A stretch of DNA of 64,000 nt from Phocaeicola dorei (GTDB lineage Bacteria > Bacteroidota > Bacteroidia > Bacteroidales > Bacteroidaceae), in contig NZ_CP046176.1 of the NCBI RefSeq assembly GCF_013009555.1, forward strand, positions 3,937,501 through 4,001,500, read 5' to 3'. Both the position numbers and the translations under genes were made by a program. This document shows, one piece after another, positions 1 through 9,450 of this stretch. Numbering within the stretch: position 1 is the stretch's first letter; every line of letters begins with the position of its first letter. Under the pieces are notes generated by a model that was not told the DNA's origin, did not search any database, and worked only from the letters and a program-made list of their open reading frames with translations.

Positions 1-1365
1 CAGCGCATCAATCTGGCCACCTCATTAGGCAGCAGCTTGGTAGGCTCACTCTATATTCTAGACGAACCCAGTATCGGATTACACAGCCGTGACACTGACC
101 GGCTGATAAAAGTACTTCGTCAGTTACAGGAACTGGGAAACACCGTAGTAGTGGTAGAACATGATGAAGAAATAATCCGTGCTGCCGATTATATCATTGA
201 TATCGGTCCTCAAGCAGGACGTTTAGGAGGACAGATAGTATATCAAGGCAGCATGAACGATCTTCAAAGAAACAGTAATAGTTATACGGTACGCTATTTG
301 TTGGGAGAAGAAAACATAGAGATCCCCCGATGCCATCGTCCGTGGAACAATTATATAGAAATAAAAGGTGCACGTGAAAACAACCTTAAAGGCATTGACG
401 TAAAATTTCCACTGAATGTAATGACGGTAGTTACGGGGGTCAGCGGTTCGGGAAAGAGTACGTTGGTACGTGATGTCTTTTACAAGGCATTGAAACGCGA
501 ATATAGTGAAGCTAGCGAACGGCCGGGTGAGTTCATCTCTTTGGAAGGGGATGTACAGCTAGTGAAAGATATTGAATTTGTAGACCAGAATCCTATCGGA
601 AAATCATCACGCAGCAATCCGGTGACCTATGTAAAAGCATACGACGAAATACGCAAACTCTTTGCCGAACAGCCTCTTGCCAAACAAATGGGATATACTG
701 CCGGATATTTCTCATTCAATACCGAAGGCGGTCGTTGTGAGGAATGTAAAGGTGACGGTACGGTAACCGTTGAAATGCAATTTATGGCAGATTTGGTATT
801 AGAATGTGAATCTTGTCATGGAAAACGTTTCAAGAGCGACACACTGGAAGTAAAATTTCAAGATAAGAACATCTATGATATTCTGGAAATGACAGTGAAT
901 CAAGCTATCGAATTCTTCACCGAATACAATCAAAAAAAGATAGTGAAAAAACTAACCCCATTACAAGAAGTGGGATTGGGATATATAAAGTTGGGACAAG
1001 CCTCCTCCACTCTTTCCGGTGGCGAGAATCAACGCGTAAAACTAGCCTATTTTCTGAGCATAGAGAAAGCACAACCCACTATTTTTGTATTCGATGAACC
1101 AACCACAGGTCTGCATTTTCATGATATCAAGAAACTGCTGGAAGCATTTGAAGCCTTAATCAGCCGCGGACATACCATTATCATTATCGAGCATAATATG
1201 GATGTGATAAAATGTGCCGACCATGTGATTGACCTAGGGCCCGAAGGAGGAAATATGGGAGGAAATCTGGTAGTTGCGGGCACTCCGGAAGAGGTTGCAG
1301 CATGTGCGGCATCTTATACGGGACAGTTTTTGAAGGAAAAACTGGCGATGGATTCTCCTGATTGA
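1..1365 (+). CDS. uvrA: UvrA family excinuclease ABC subunit A, C-terminal part
   Basis: This is the damage-recognition ATPase of nucleotide excision repair, which binds lesions as a dimer in the cytoplasm and loads UvrB. The frame is open from base 1, so the N-terminal half lies outside the window; 454 residues are visible. They begin inside the first ATPase signature (QRINLATSLGSS) and run into a Walker B (ILDEPSIGLH). A second Walker A (GVSGSGKSTL, near residue 145 of the visible part), a four-cysteine zinc module (CEEC...CESC, near 245-272), a second LSGGE signature and DEPTTGLH with its switch histidine (IEHN) follow. All ATPase motifs of this half are intact. Bacteroidales often carry more than one UvrA paralogue, and the missing N-terminus prevents saying which one this is. 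Confidence 0.9.
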   Translation, partial: QRINLATSLGSSLVGSLYILDEPSIGLHSRDTDRLIKVLRQLQELGNTVVVVEHDEEIIRAADYIIDIGPQAGRLGGQIVYQGSMNDLQRNSNSYTVRYLLGEENIEIPRCHRPWNNYIEIKGARENNLKGIDVKFPLNVMTVVTGVSGSGKSTLVRDVFYKALKREYSEASERPGEFISLEGDVQLVKDIEFVDQNPIGKSSRSNPVTYVKAYDEIRKLFAEQPLAKQMGYTAGYFSFNTEGGRCEECKGDGTVTVEMQFMADLVLECESCHGKRFKSDTLEVKFQDKNIYDILEMTVNQAIEFFTEYNQKKIVKKLTPLQEVGLGYIKLGQASSTLSGGENQRVKLAYFLSIEKAQPTIFVFDEPTTGLHFHDIKKLLEAFEALISRGHTIIIIEHNMDVIKCADHVIDLGPEGGNMGGNLVVAGTPEEVAACAASYTGQFLKEKLAMDSPD

Positions 1366-1616
1366 TTTTTTATTCACCGCTGATTGTCCAAACTGACACA
1401 AATTATTAAATATGATTATACGCAATATACCACTAGATGATAAATGGGAATTTAAAAGTGATTTATTCCGTTCTGTAAATTTAGCATTTTGTGGTATGAT
1501 TGCAGAATCATTTTACTAAAAATCTGTTTTAATGTTTTCCGCATTGTCAATCTAAATCTAAACGAAAATATGAGTAAATTTAGAATTGAATTAATAACCT
1601 TATAAATCAACAGAAT

Positions 1617-2648
1617 ATGAAAAAACTTTTTTTACTACTCTTGCTGTTCCCTTTCCTATTGGGATGTTCACAAAAAGAGAAAGAATTCACCGTTCTTCAA
1701 TGGAACATTTGGCAAGAAGGAACTGTAATTCCCGGTGGTTACGACGCTATTGTGAATGAAATAGCCCGTCTTCGTCCGGACTTCGTCACATTGAGCGAAG
1801 TACGTAATTACGAAAACACCAATTTCACTGCCCGCCTAGTGCAATCATTAAAGGAAAAAGGAGAAACCTATTATTCCTTCTATACCTATGATACAGGTCT
1901 GTTAAGCCGATACCCCATCACTGATTCATTAACCGTTTTCCCCGAAAAGAATGACCACGGCAGTATCTATCGCCTTACAGCCGATATGAACGGACAGAAA
2001 ATAGCAGTCTACACCGCTCATCTTGATTATTTGGATGACGCCTATTATAATGTACGCGGATATGATGGTTCTACTTGGGAAGAAATCCCTATCCCCACTA
2101 CCGTAGAAGAAGTATTAAAGAGAAATGTAGCCTCACAACGCGATGACGCCATCAGACTATTCATTAAACAGGCAAAAAAAGATCGTGCAGCCGGCTACAC
2201 CATCATTTTAGGAGGAGATTTTAATGAACCTTCACATCAAGATTGGACTGAAGAGACCAAAGACCTGTATGACCATCATGGCTTTGTAATCCCCTGGACA
2301 GTTCCTGTCCTGTTAGACGAAGCCGGATTGAAAGACGCCTATCGAGAATTCTATCCAGATGTATTAAACTATCCCGGCTTCACTTATCCTTCGGATAATC
2401 CGGCAAAGCCCGCCGACAAAATAACCTGGGCTCCCAAAGCAGATGAACGCGACCGTATAGATTACATTTGGTATTATCCCGAAAAGGGGTTGAAAGTGAA
2501 AGACGCCGCCATTTTCGGTCCGAAAAATTCTATAGTCCGTGCACAGCGTGTTCAGGAAACATCTAAAGACAAGTTTATAGAACCATTGGGCGTATGGCCT
2601 ACAGACCATAAAGGAGTACTGGTTACTTTCCAATATCCCGCCAAATAA
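1617..2648 (+). CDS. secreted endonuclease/exonuclease/phosphatase-fold lipoprotein
   Basis: A 343-residue lipoprotein with an endonuclease/exonuclease/phosphatase (EEP) fold. The N-terminus is a signal peptide ending in a lipobox (LLGCSQ), so the mature protein should be anchored in the cell envelope. EEP motifs occur in order: QWNIW near residue 28, a metal-binding Glu in LSEVRNYE near 62, GGDFNEP near 198, and the C-terminal TDHKGVL near 332 with the catalytic Asp-His pair. The family cleaves phosphodiesters or phosphomonoesters in nucleic acids, sphingomyelin or inositol phosphates; the substrate here cannot be read from sequence. It precedes a secreted hexosaminidase on the same strand by about 56 bp, but that gene has its own promoter-like box, so co-transcription is uncertain. 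Confidence 0.8.
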   Translation: MKKLFLLLLLFPFLLGCSQKEKEFTVLQWNIWQEGTVIPGGYDAIVNEIARLRPDFVTLSEVRNYENTNFTARLVQSLKEKGETYYSFYTYDTGLLSRYPITDSLTVFPEKNDHGSIYRLTADMNGQKIAVYTAHLDYLDDAYYNVRGYDGSTWEEIPIPTTVEEVLKRNVASQRDDAIRLFIKQAKKDRAAGYTIILGGDFNEPSHQDWTEETKDLYDHHGFVIPWTVPVLLDEAGLKDAYREFYPDVLNYPGFTYPSDNPAKPADKITWAPKADERDRIDYIWYYPEKGLKVKDAAIFGPKNSIVRAQRVQETSKDKFIEPLGVWPTDHKGVLVTFQYPAK

Positions 2649-2672
2649 TATCGTTTTTCCCAATATTTCTGT

Positions 2673-2680
2673 TATCTTTG
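2673..2680 (+). promoter_or_regulatory. Bacteroidetes -7 box for the GH20 gene
   Basis: TATCTTTG matches the TAnnTTTG -7 consensus of the Bacteroidetes primary sigma factor and lies 24 bp before the ATG at 2705. No good -33 TTG is evident. A TTG codon at 2678, which would extend the downstream frame, lies inside this box; this argues for the ATG start. Confidence 0.6.
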
Positions 2681-2704
2681 TCCAATAACCTAATTTATTA
2701 TCCT

Positions 2705-5011
2705 ATGACCAAATGTACACATAAACAGTTAATGACCGCCTGTATGTTAGCAGGCACATTGATGTTGGGAGCATGTACCGGTACTCCCCCTGTAACAAAA
2801 GAGGTATCCATTGTACCCATAACCAACCATCTGGAGGAAACAAACGGTGCTTTTGTATTGAAAAGTAATACCTCCATCGGTGTTATTGACGCCGAACTAA
2901 TTCCCGCAGCCGAGTATTTGGCCGATATGCTTTCCAGAGCCACAGGCTACGACCTTAAAGTCAAAGAAGGCGAAGGAACCATCACCCTTGCCTTGGGTGA
3001 TGTTCAAGGAAAAGAAGGAGCTTATACCCTGACATCCGAGAGCGATAAGGTCAACATTACAGGTAACTCTTACGGAGGTGTCATTGCAGGTATCGAATCA
3101 CTCAGACAGCTGTTTCCCCCGCAAATAGAATCTAAGGAAATTGTTAAAGGTACAGACTGGGCCATACCGGCCGTTAACATTCAAGATGCCCCCCGCTTTG
3201 AATGGAGAGGCATTATGCTGGACGTATCCCGCCATTTCTACACAATAGGTGAGGTGAAAGAATTACTGGATGTCATGGCCCTTTACAAGATGAATAAATT
3301 CCACTGGCATCTTACCGACGACCAAGGATGGCGTATTGAAATCAAGAAATATCCTTTACTGACGGAAAAAGGAGCATGGCGCAAATTCAATTCTCATGAT
3401 CGCGAATGCATACGTCAGTCAAAGACTAATAACAACCCGGATATGGCAATTCCTGAAGACAAGATACGCATCGTAGAAGGTGACACCTTATATGGAGGCT
3501 ACTACACTCAGGAAGATATCAAGGATGTCATAGCATACGCCAAAATACGAGGCATAGATATTATTCCCGAAATTGATATGCCGGGACACATGCTGGCAGC
3601 TGTAAGTAACTATGAAGGTGTTTCCTGTTTTAACGAAACCGGTTGGGGAAGTGTCTTCTCCTCACCTGTTTGTCCGGGGAAAGACTCCGCATTGGAATTC
3701 TGCAAGAATGTTTATACAGAACTGATAGCCCTTTTCCCCTATAAGTATGTACATATAGGAGGTGACGAAGTAGAAAAAACTAATTGGAAAAAATGTCCGG
3801 ACTGTCAGAAACGTATGCATGACAATAATCTGAAAACTGAAGAAGAACTGCAATCATGGTTCATTCATGACATGGAGAGATTCTTTAACGAGAAAGGCAA
3901 AGAAATGATAGGCTGGGATGAAATCATTGAAGGCGGATTGTCTAAAACAGCTACCGTAATGTGGTGGCGCAGCTGGGTAAAAGATGCAGCAACCAAGACA
4001 ACAGCACAAGGCAACCCTGTCATTTTCACTCCTAACGGACAATTTTATTTGGATTATGCAGAAGATAAGAACTCTATGGCAAGTATTTATAATCTGGATA
4101 CGACAGACAACCTGACCTCCGAGCAACAGTCGCTGATTTTAGGAGTGCAGGGAAATATTTGGTGCGAATGGATTCCTTCCAACGCACGTATGCAATATAT
4201 GGCCATTCCACGTTTGCTGGCTATTGCCGAACTAGGTTGGAGCAAACCGGAGCAAAAAGATTGGAGTGCCTTCCAACAACGCCTGTCTGATCAGTTTGAA
4301 CGTCTCAATATCATGGGTATCAATTACCGTATACCCGATTTGGAAGGCTTTAATGCCGTCAACGCCTTTATCGGTGAAGGAGCCATCAATGTAACTTGCC
4401 TTGACCCCACTGCGGAAATTCACTATACCACTGATGGCAGTACTCCTACTTTACAATCTCCCATATATGAAGGTCCCATCAAAGTGACTGAAACCACAGA
4501 CTTTACTTTCTGCACCTTCCGCCCTAATGGAAAGAAAGGTGACATAGTCAAGACCCGTTTCATCAAAAGTGAATATACTCCCTCTGTAACTGCCGCTCCT
4601 TCCAATCCGGGTTTGAAAGCTACATGGCACGAATTTAAAGGAAATAAATGCAGTGAAATAGAAAAAGCTCCGGTCAATGGTACTTATCCAGTGGAAGATG
4701 TTATGATTCCTAAAAAAGTAAAAGGAAATATCGGACTGATTATCAAAGGATATTTCAATGCTCCTCAAGACGATATCTACACTTTTGCACTCCTATCCGA
4801 TGATGGTAGTACATTAACTATAGACAGTGAACAGATAGTAGACAATGACGGACCTCACGGGCCTAAAGAAATAGTGGGGCAAAAAGCATTGGCAAAAGGA
4901 TATCATCCAATGGAATTACGTTATTTCGACCAGAACGGAGGACAACTGAAATTAAAAGTAACAGGGAGTGATGGTAAAGAAATTCCGTTCACGCATCTCT
5001 ATGCGCATTAA
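2705..5011 (+). CDS. beta-N-acetylhexosaminidase, GH20, lipoprotein
   Basis: An exo-acting hexosaminidase that releases terminal GlcNAc or GalNAc by substrate-assisted catalysis. From the ATG at 2705 it has 768 residues. A lipoprotein signal (LMLGACTG) is followed by a GH20 N-terminal domain, a TIM barrel with the catalytic Asp-Glu pair in HIGGDEVEKT (near residue 353), a chitobiase C-terminal module (HYTTDGSTPT near 578) and a final PA14-like beta domain (about 640-768). The ATG is chosen because an upstream TTG at 2678 overlaps the -7 promoter box and the lipoprotein signal starts at MTKCTHK. Such enzymes act on host glycans or chitin-type sugars at the Bacteroidetes cell surface. It stands alone here, with no SusC/D pair next to it. 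Confidence 0.92.
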   Translation: MTKCTHKQLMTACMLAGTLMLGACTGTPPVTKEVSIVPITNHLEETNGAFVLKSNTSIGVIDAELIPAAEYLADMLSRATGYDLKVKEGEGTITLALGDVQGKEGAYTLTSESDKVNITGNSYGGVIAGIESLRQLFPPQIESKEIVKGTDWAIPAVNIQDAPRFEWRGIMLDVSRHFYTIGEVKELLDVMALYKMNKFHWHLTDDQGWRIEIKKYPLLTEKGAWRKFNSHDRECIRQSKTNNNPDMAIPEDKIRIVEGDTLYGGYYTQEDIKDVIAYAKIRGIDIIPEIDMPGHMLAAVSNYEGVSCFNETGWGSVFSSPVCPGKDSALEFCKNVYTELIALFPYKYVHIGGDEVEKTNWKKCPDCQKRMHDNNLKTEEELQSWFIHDMERFFNEKGKEMIGWDEIIEGGLSKTATVMWWRSWVKDAATKTTAQGNPVIFTPNGQFYLDYAEDKNSMASIYNLDTTDNLTSEQQSLILGVQGNIWCEWIPSNARMQYMAIPRLLAIAELGWSKPEQKDWSAFQQRLSDQFERLNIMGINYRIPDLEGFNAVNAFIGEGAINVTCLDPTAEIHYTTDGSTPTLQSPIYEGPIKVTETTDFTFCTFRPNGKKGDIVKTRFIKSEYTPSVTAAPSNPGLKATWHEFKGNKCSEIEKAPVNGTYPVEDVMIPKKVKGNIGLIIKGYFNAPQDDIYTFALLSDDGSTLTIDSEQIVDNDGPHGPKEIVGQKALAKGYHPMELRYFDQNGGQLKLKVTGSDGKEIPFTHLYAH

Positions 5012-5030
5012 TCTTACATAAAAAGTTTTT

Positions 5031-5107
5031 CACCACAGATTATACAGATTTACATAGATTGAATTTCAATGAATTCTCCCATTCAATAATCTGCGTAATC
5101 TGTGGTG
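5031..5107. terminator. long imperfect inverted repeat between convergent genes
   Basis: Arms at 5031-5050 and 5088-5107 match at 18 of 20 positions (left arm starts CACCACAGATTA) around a 37-nt loop. It lies between the convergent GH20 and barrel-protein genes. On the minus strand the second arm is followed by GAAAAACTTTTTATG, a modest T-run. It may be a bidirectional terminator or a copy of a dispersed genomic repeat. Confidence 0.5.
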
Positions 5108-5119
5108 GAATTAAATCAA

Positions 5120-5611
5120 TCAGAAATAAACCCCGAATCCTATCTTGAATCCTAATTTACTAAATTCTGAAGTATCACTAAAACTCAAGTCATAATATAC
5201 AGACGGTTCAATAGTCACATTTCTACCCAAGAAAAAAGCATATCCGACTTCCGGTGTCAAACAAACCAGATTCTTTTTAAATCCTACACAAGAAAGGTGT
5301 TTATACGCCATTCCTAGTCCTCCATAAATACCGCAACTGGAAAAATAATAACGTCCCTGTGCACCAATACTGGTTTCATCCATTCCATGTTCTACATAAT
5401 TGCCTTTAAAATTCAGCAACACAGCCACATTATCGGCTACAAATGCGCCGCCGGTTAAAGCAAAACCAAAATTTGTTCCTTCATTCTTGCTATGAGATAG
5501 GTCAAGCCCTGTCAATGAAGCATTCACATACCATACATCCTTCTCAAATTGAGCATGTGCACTCAGTTCAGTCATTACCAACAGCATCAAGCTGACTAAA
5601 ATTTTCTTCAT
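5120..5611 (-). CDS. small outer-membrane beta-barrel protein
   Basis: A 163-residue secreted protein. The N-terminus is a clear signal peptide (MKKILVSLMLLVMTELSAHAQ). The remainder alternates polar and apolar residues with many Gly, Tyr and Phe, for example GGLGMAYKHL and GFKIGFGVYF, and ends in an aromatic residue. This is typical of an eight-stranded OmpX/OmpA-like outer-membrane barrel. No catalytic motif is present and the function is unknown. The gene follows the cstA pair on the same strand with an 18-bp gap, so it is probably at the end of that transcript; whether it has any functional tie to CstA is unknown. Confidence 0.75.
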   Translation of the reverse strand: MKKILVSLMLLVMTELSAHAQFEKDVWYVNASLTGLDLSHSKNEGTNFGFALTGGAFVADNVAVLLNFKGNYVEHGMDETSIGAQGRYYFSSCGIYGGLGMAYKHLSCVGFKKNLVCLTPEVGYAFFLGRNVTIEPSVYYDLSFSDTSEFSKLGFKIGFGVYF

Positions 5612-5629
5612 AATGTTGTCGTTTAATAG

Positions 5630-5851
5630 TTATTTTTTGTTTTCCAAATCACGTTCACGTCTTTCCTCCGCCTTTTCTTTCTTACGAAGGACAATCCATA
5701 ACAACGCTATAATCATATAGGATAAACCTACTGTGAGATACTTTTCCGTATCACTTATTTCCGTATTGCGCGGAATAAAATAAACGGCCATCGCTGTAGT
5801 ATAGACCAATAAAGCTACAGGCAACCAAATCGATTTTCTATATTTTTTCAT
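5630..5851 (-). CDS. small two-helix inner-membrane protein next to CstA
   Basis: A 73-residue protein with two predicted transmembrane helices (about residues 8-25 and 41-58) and a highly charged C-terminal tail (KKEKAEERRERD). Its start overlaps the 3' end of cstA by 14 bp, which indicates translational coupling. I do not recognise the family. In enterobacteria CstA-type transporters have a short partner protein, YbdD/YjiX, but this sequence does not visibly resemble it. An accessory role for the transporter is an inference from the overlap and membrane topology only. Confidence 0.65.
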   Translation of the reverse strand: MKKYRKSIWLPVALLVYTTAMAVYFIPRNTEISDTEKYLTVGLSYMIIALLWIVLRKKEKAEERRERDLENKK

Positions 5852-7268
5852 AAACTATGCTGTTTTGTTTCCTATACCAACTTGCAAACCCTATAGCGGC
5901 TACCAACGTACAAAGACTACCAACTATATAAGATACATAATCCGAAAACGCTAATCCTTCGGGGGCTATGCAAATATAAGTAGAACATACAGCCGTCATA
6001 AACAGGGCAGGAAACAAGGTGATATAATAATTCTTTTTCGCACGTACTAGAAAAACAGTGACCGCCCACAAAGTAAACACAGACAAAGCCTGATTACACC
6101 AGGCAAAATAACGCCATATCATATCAAATCCCGCCGCATCACGCTGACTGTACAATAATATACCGATAGTTACCGCAAAAATAGGAATACAAATCAATAA
6201 ACGTTTCGCTATACTTTTTTGTTCCAAATGCATAAAATCGGCAACAATCAAACGAGCTGAACGCAAAGCGGTATCTCCACTGGTAATAGGAGCGGCAATT
6301 ACCCCCAGTACAGCCAATAAACCTCCTATCGTACCCAACCATTCCTTGGTTATGCTGTCCACAATAATCGAAGCATTACTCTCCTCCATACCATTTTGAT
6401 GAAAAAAATAAGTAGCGGCAGCAGCCCAAATCAATGCCACTATCCCTTCGGTCACCATCGCTCCATAAAAAATAGGACGACCATACTTCTCATTCTTCAT
6501 ACAACGTGCCATCAGTGGAGATTGTGTGGCATGAAAGCCACTGATTGCCCCACAAGCAATAGAAACAAACATTATAGGAAAAATTGGTAATCCGGCAGGA
6601 TGGGTATTATGTAGACCATCCGTAATTTCGGGCAATGCCGGATGATTCCATAACAACATCACCAAAATCCCCACTGCCATAAACAATAAAGCAATGGCAA
6701 ACAATGGATATATTTTTCCTATAATCTTATCTACCGGCAACAATGTAGCCAACATATAATAGAAAAACACAACAATAATCCAAAAAGTAACATCCATATA
6801 CTCCGGAGTAAGTTTGGCAAGCAATCCGGCTGGTCCTGCCACAAAAACCGCTCCGACTAATATCATCAGCACAACCGTAAAACCACGCATTAACTGCTTT
6901 GTGGGAAGCCCTAAATAACGACCGATAATTTCCGGCAAACTCTCGCCCTCATGCCGAATGGAAAGCATTCCGGACAAATAATCGTGTACCGCCCCGGCAA
7001 AAATGGTACCTAAAACAATCCACAAATAAGACGCCGTACCAAACTTCGCTCCCATTATAGCACCGAAAATAGGTCCTAAGCCGGCTATATTCAAAAATTG
7101 AATCATAAAAATCTTCCAAGTAGGAAGTGGAATAAAGTCAACACCATCCGCCATGGTCAGGGCAGGTGTCTTCCTAATCTTGTCAGGACCGAACACACGT
7201 TCCACATAACTTCCATACAAAAAGTATCCGCCTACAAGAACCAATAATGCAATAATAAAGGTTATCAT
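5838..7268 (-). CDS. cstA: carbon starvation protein CstA family transporter
   Basis: A 476-residue polytopic inner-membrane protein of the CstA family, which imports pyruvate or peptides in studied bacteria and is induced on carbon limitation. It has many hydrophobic helices from the extreme N-terminus onward and conserved family segments: FLNIAGLGPIFGAIMGAKFG (near 57), GAVHDYLSGMLSIRHEGESL (near 91) and SGFHATQSPLMARC (near 241). It is shorter than the roughly 700-residue E. coli CstA and resembles the compact form common in Bacteroidetes. It is followed by an overlapping two-helix protein. A TACTTTTG -7 box lies 24 bp upstream of the ATG. The substrate in this organism is not determined. 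Confidence 0.9.
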   Translation of the reverse strand: MITFIIALLVLVGGYFLYGSYVERVFGPDKIRKTPALTMADGVDFIPLPTWKIFMIQFLNIAGLGPIFGAIMGAKFGTASYLWIVLGTIFAGAVHDYLSGMLSIRHEGESLPEIIGRYLGLPTKQLMRGFTVVLMILVGAVFVAGPAGLLAKLTPEYMDVTFWIIVVFFYYMLATLLPVDKIIGKIYPLFAIALLFMAVGILVMLLWNHPALPEITDGLHNTHPAGLPIFPIMFVSIACGAISGFHATQSPLMARCMKNEKYGRPIFYGAMVTEGIVALIWAAAATYFFHQNGMEESNASIIVDSITKEWLGTIGGLLAVLGVIAAPITSGDTALRSARLIVADFMHLEQKSIAKRLLICIPIFAVTIGILLYSQRDAAGFDMIWRYFAWCNQALSVFTLWAVTVFLVRAKKNYYITLFPALFMTAVCSTYICIAPEGLAFSDYVSYIVGSLCTLVAAIGFASWYRKQNSIVYEKI

Positions 7269-7292
7269 ATTCTATTTTTTGTTTTGTTGGGG

Positions 7293-7300
7293 CAAAAGTA
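7293..7300 (-). promoter_or_regulatory. -7 box for the cstA transcript
   Basis: Read on the minus strand this is TACTTTTG, fitting TAnnTTTG, with its 3' end 24 nt before the cstA ATG at 7268. It is 21 bp from the divergent plus-strand box at 7322-7329, so the two promoters are closely packed back to back. Confidence 0.5.
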
Positions 7301-7321
7301 ACGAATTAATTGATTACTTCG

Positions 7322-7329
7322 TATCTTTG
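7322..7329 (+). promoter_or_regulatory. -7 box for the GH10-like hydrolase gene
   Basis: TATCTTTG fits the Bacteroidetes -7 consensus and ends 17 bp before the ATG at 7347, implying a very short leader. No convincing -33 TTG at the usual spacing was found. Confidence 0.55.
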
Positions 7330-7346
7330 CCCTAAAATTAAAGTAA

Positions 7347-9026
7347 ATGCGAACATTCTTTATAACTTTATTACTAGTCATAGTGAGTTTCTTATCAGTT
7401 TTCTCACAACCTAAATATGAAATCCGTGCCACCTGGCTCACTACGCTTGGAGGAATGGACTGGCCTCGTAACAAGGCAATAAACGCATCAGGCATCCGGC
7501 GTCAGCAAAAAGAATTATGTGATATACTGGATCGTCTGAAAGCCGCCAATTTCAATACGGTATTGTTGCAAACCCGTCTGCGCGGAGATATGATTTATCC
7601 TTCCGCCATAGAAACTTTCGCCGAATCACTGACAGGTAGCACAGGAGGGAATCCCGGATATGACCCTTTGGCTTTCGCCATCGGAGAATGCCACAAACGA
7701 GGCATGGAACTACATGCATGGATTGTTACGATTCCTGCCGGAAATACCCGTCAAGTACAATTGCAAGGACGTAGCTCCGTAGTACGGAAAAACCGGACAA
7801 TTTGCAAACTTTATAAAGGTAACTGGTACTTGGACCCGGGAAATCCGGGAACCAAAGAATATCTGTCATGCATAGTAAAAGAAATAACTTCCCGTTATGA
7901 TATAGACGGCATTCATTTCGATTACATCCGCTACCCCGAGCAAGCCGATAACTTTCCTGACAAGGACACCTACCGGAAATACGGTAAAGGTAAGGAGTTG
8001 AAACAATGGCGGCGTGATAATATCACAGATATTGTGCATAGGCTCTATACCGACATCAAGACTATCAAACCCTGGGTGAAAGTCAGCAGTTCCCCTATTG
8101 GCAAATACCGAGATACCAACCGATACCCCTCCCGTGGATGGAACGCTTATCATGTAGTTTACCAAGATGCTCAGAAATGGCTAAAAGAAGGTATTCATGA
8201 TGCATTGTTCCCGATGATGTATTTTCAGGGAAATAATTTCTATCCTTTTGCATTGGATTGGAAAGAGAATTGTGGTAACCGCTGGATAATACCTGGTTTG
8301 GGTATTTATTTCCTCTCTCCCAACGAACAAAATTGGCCGTTGGACGAAATAGTCCGCCAACTTTATTTCACCCGTCAGATAAAACTAAACGGACAAGCCT
8401 ATTTCCGCAATCGTTTTCTATTAAACAACACCAAAGGCATTTGGGACGAACTCCAAGAGAATTTCTATACCACTCCGGCATTGATTCCCCCAATGACCTG
8501 GATGGACAGCATCCCCCCATCCACTCCGGCCATGCCTTCCCTGCAACTGTTGCCGGACGGAAAAATGCACATGAGCTGGCAGATTTCCACAGATAACAAC
8601 GGAGGTCTTGTCACCTATCATCTTTATGCCTCAGATACCTATCCAGTAGATATCACAGATGCCGGAAACTTACTGGAAACCTATCTCACCCATACGGAAT
8701 ACGAATATACCCCTATTTCACCTTGGCGACAAAAACGTTATTTTGCCGTAACTGCTGCCGACCGTTTCGGAAACGAAAGCGCTCCCTTGGAACTGAATGC
8801 AATTTCAGAAACGGACATGCCTTTACTAAATGACGGAGATATTCTCACCCTGCCTGAAATAAAAGAAGCAAAAACAGTGAAAATATTTACTGCTACCGGT
8901 GAAGAAATAAAATATTTTGTTTATGCACCCCAAATGTCCATAGCCTCATTACCTGGCGGATTCTATACAGTATATATCTTGAATAATGCAGGAGCACAAA
9001 CCTTTGTCGGAACAATCGTAAAATAA
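7347..9026 (+). CDS. secreted GH10-like (GHL10) family hydrolase
   Basis: A 559-residue secreted protein of the glycosyl hydrolase-like 10 family, often annotated as DUF187 or YngK-like. After a signal peptide (residues 1-20) the TIM-barrel domain begins with EIRATWLTTLGGMDWPRN and carries GMELHAWI and DIDGIHFDYIRYP (near 183), the hallmark segment at the end of a barrel strand. A fibronectin type III-like beta domain follows (about 390-470), then a C-terminal tail resembling a sorting domain (GGFYTVYILNNAG). Some GHL10 relatives are linked to cell-wall peptidoglycan or to polysaccharide hydrolysis, but the family activity is poorly defined. It is a monocistronic gene divergent from cstA. Confidence 0.8.
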   Translation: MRTFFITLLLVIVSFLSVFSQPKYEIRATWLTTLGGMDWPRNKAINASGIRRQQKELCDILDRLKAANFNTVLLQTRLRGDMIYPSAIETFAESLTGSTGGNPGYDPLAFAIGECHKRGMELHAWIVTIPAGNTRQVQLQGRSSVVRKNRTICKLYKGNWYLDPGNPGTKEYLSCIVKEITSRYDIDGIHFDYIRYPEQADNFPDKDTYRKYGKGKELKQWRRDNITDIVHRLYTDIKTIKPWVKVSSSPIGKYRDTNRYPSRGWNAYHVVYQDAQKWLKEGIHDALFPMMYFQGNNFYPFALDWKENCGNRWIIPGLGIYFLSPNEQNWPLDEIVRQLYFTRQIKLNGQAYFRNRFLLNNTKGIWDELQENFYTTPALIPPMTWMDSIPPSTPAMPSLQLLPDGKMHMSWQISTDNNGGLVTYHLYASDTYPVDITDAGNLLETYLTHTEYEYTPISPWRQKRYFAVTAADRFGNESAPLELNAISETDMPLLNDGDILTLPEIKEAKTVKIFTATGEEIKYFVYAPQMSIASLPGGFYTVYILNNAGAQTFVGTIVK

Positions 9027-9416
9027 AAAATGCAAACTGTTTTTTTGGTATGACACATTATGTCGTTGCAGATGCCCGGCTCTCAAAAAGTTTGTCTGCC
9101 GGGAATCTCCATCTTTGTTGTTAAGTTATAATCTGATAAAACTTTACATACTGTTATTTTTCGTTTCCGCACTGCAATGTTTTTTGTCCCGTCACCGCAT
9201 TATGCTGATATACAGCGATATATGGTGACGTAATTTTCTGTATCCCCACAAAGTGTTTTTTTCGTTTTTCCTTGCGGAAGCCAGCTCGTCAGATGCCGGT
9301 TGTCATATTGGATACATAATCTTGATATATTTACGGCAGTATCCGTGCAAGAAGAGTGCACCATCTGTACCATCACTCAGGTGAACAGGCCCTGTCATTC
9401 GGGTGAAGAGCCGTTG

Positions 9417-9450
9417 TCACCTGTGTGAAACCGCCGCTTCACACAGGTGA
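9417..9450. repeat. perfect 13-bp inverted repeat
   Basis: TCACCTGTGTGAA (9417-9429) and its exact reverse complement (9438-9450) flank an 8-nt loop. Nearby single copies of the half-site occur as CAGGTGAA (9378-9385) and CGGGTGAA (9400-9407). No T-run follows on either strand, so this is more likely a protein-binding dyad or an RNA hairpin than a terminator. Confidence 0.6.
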
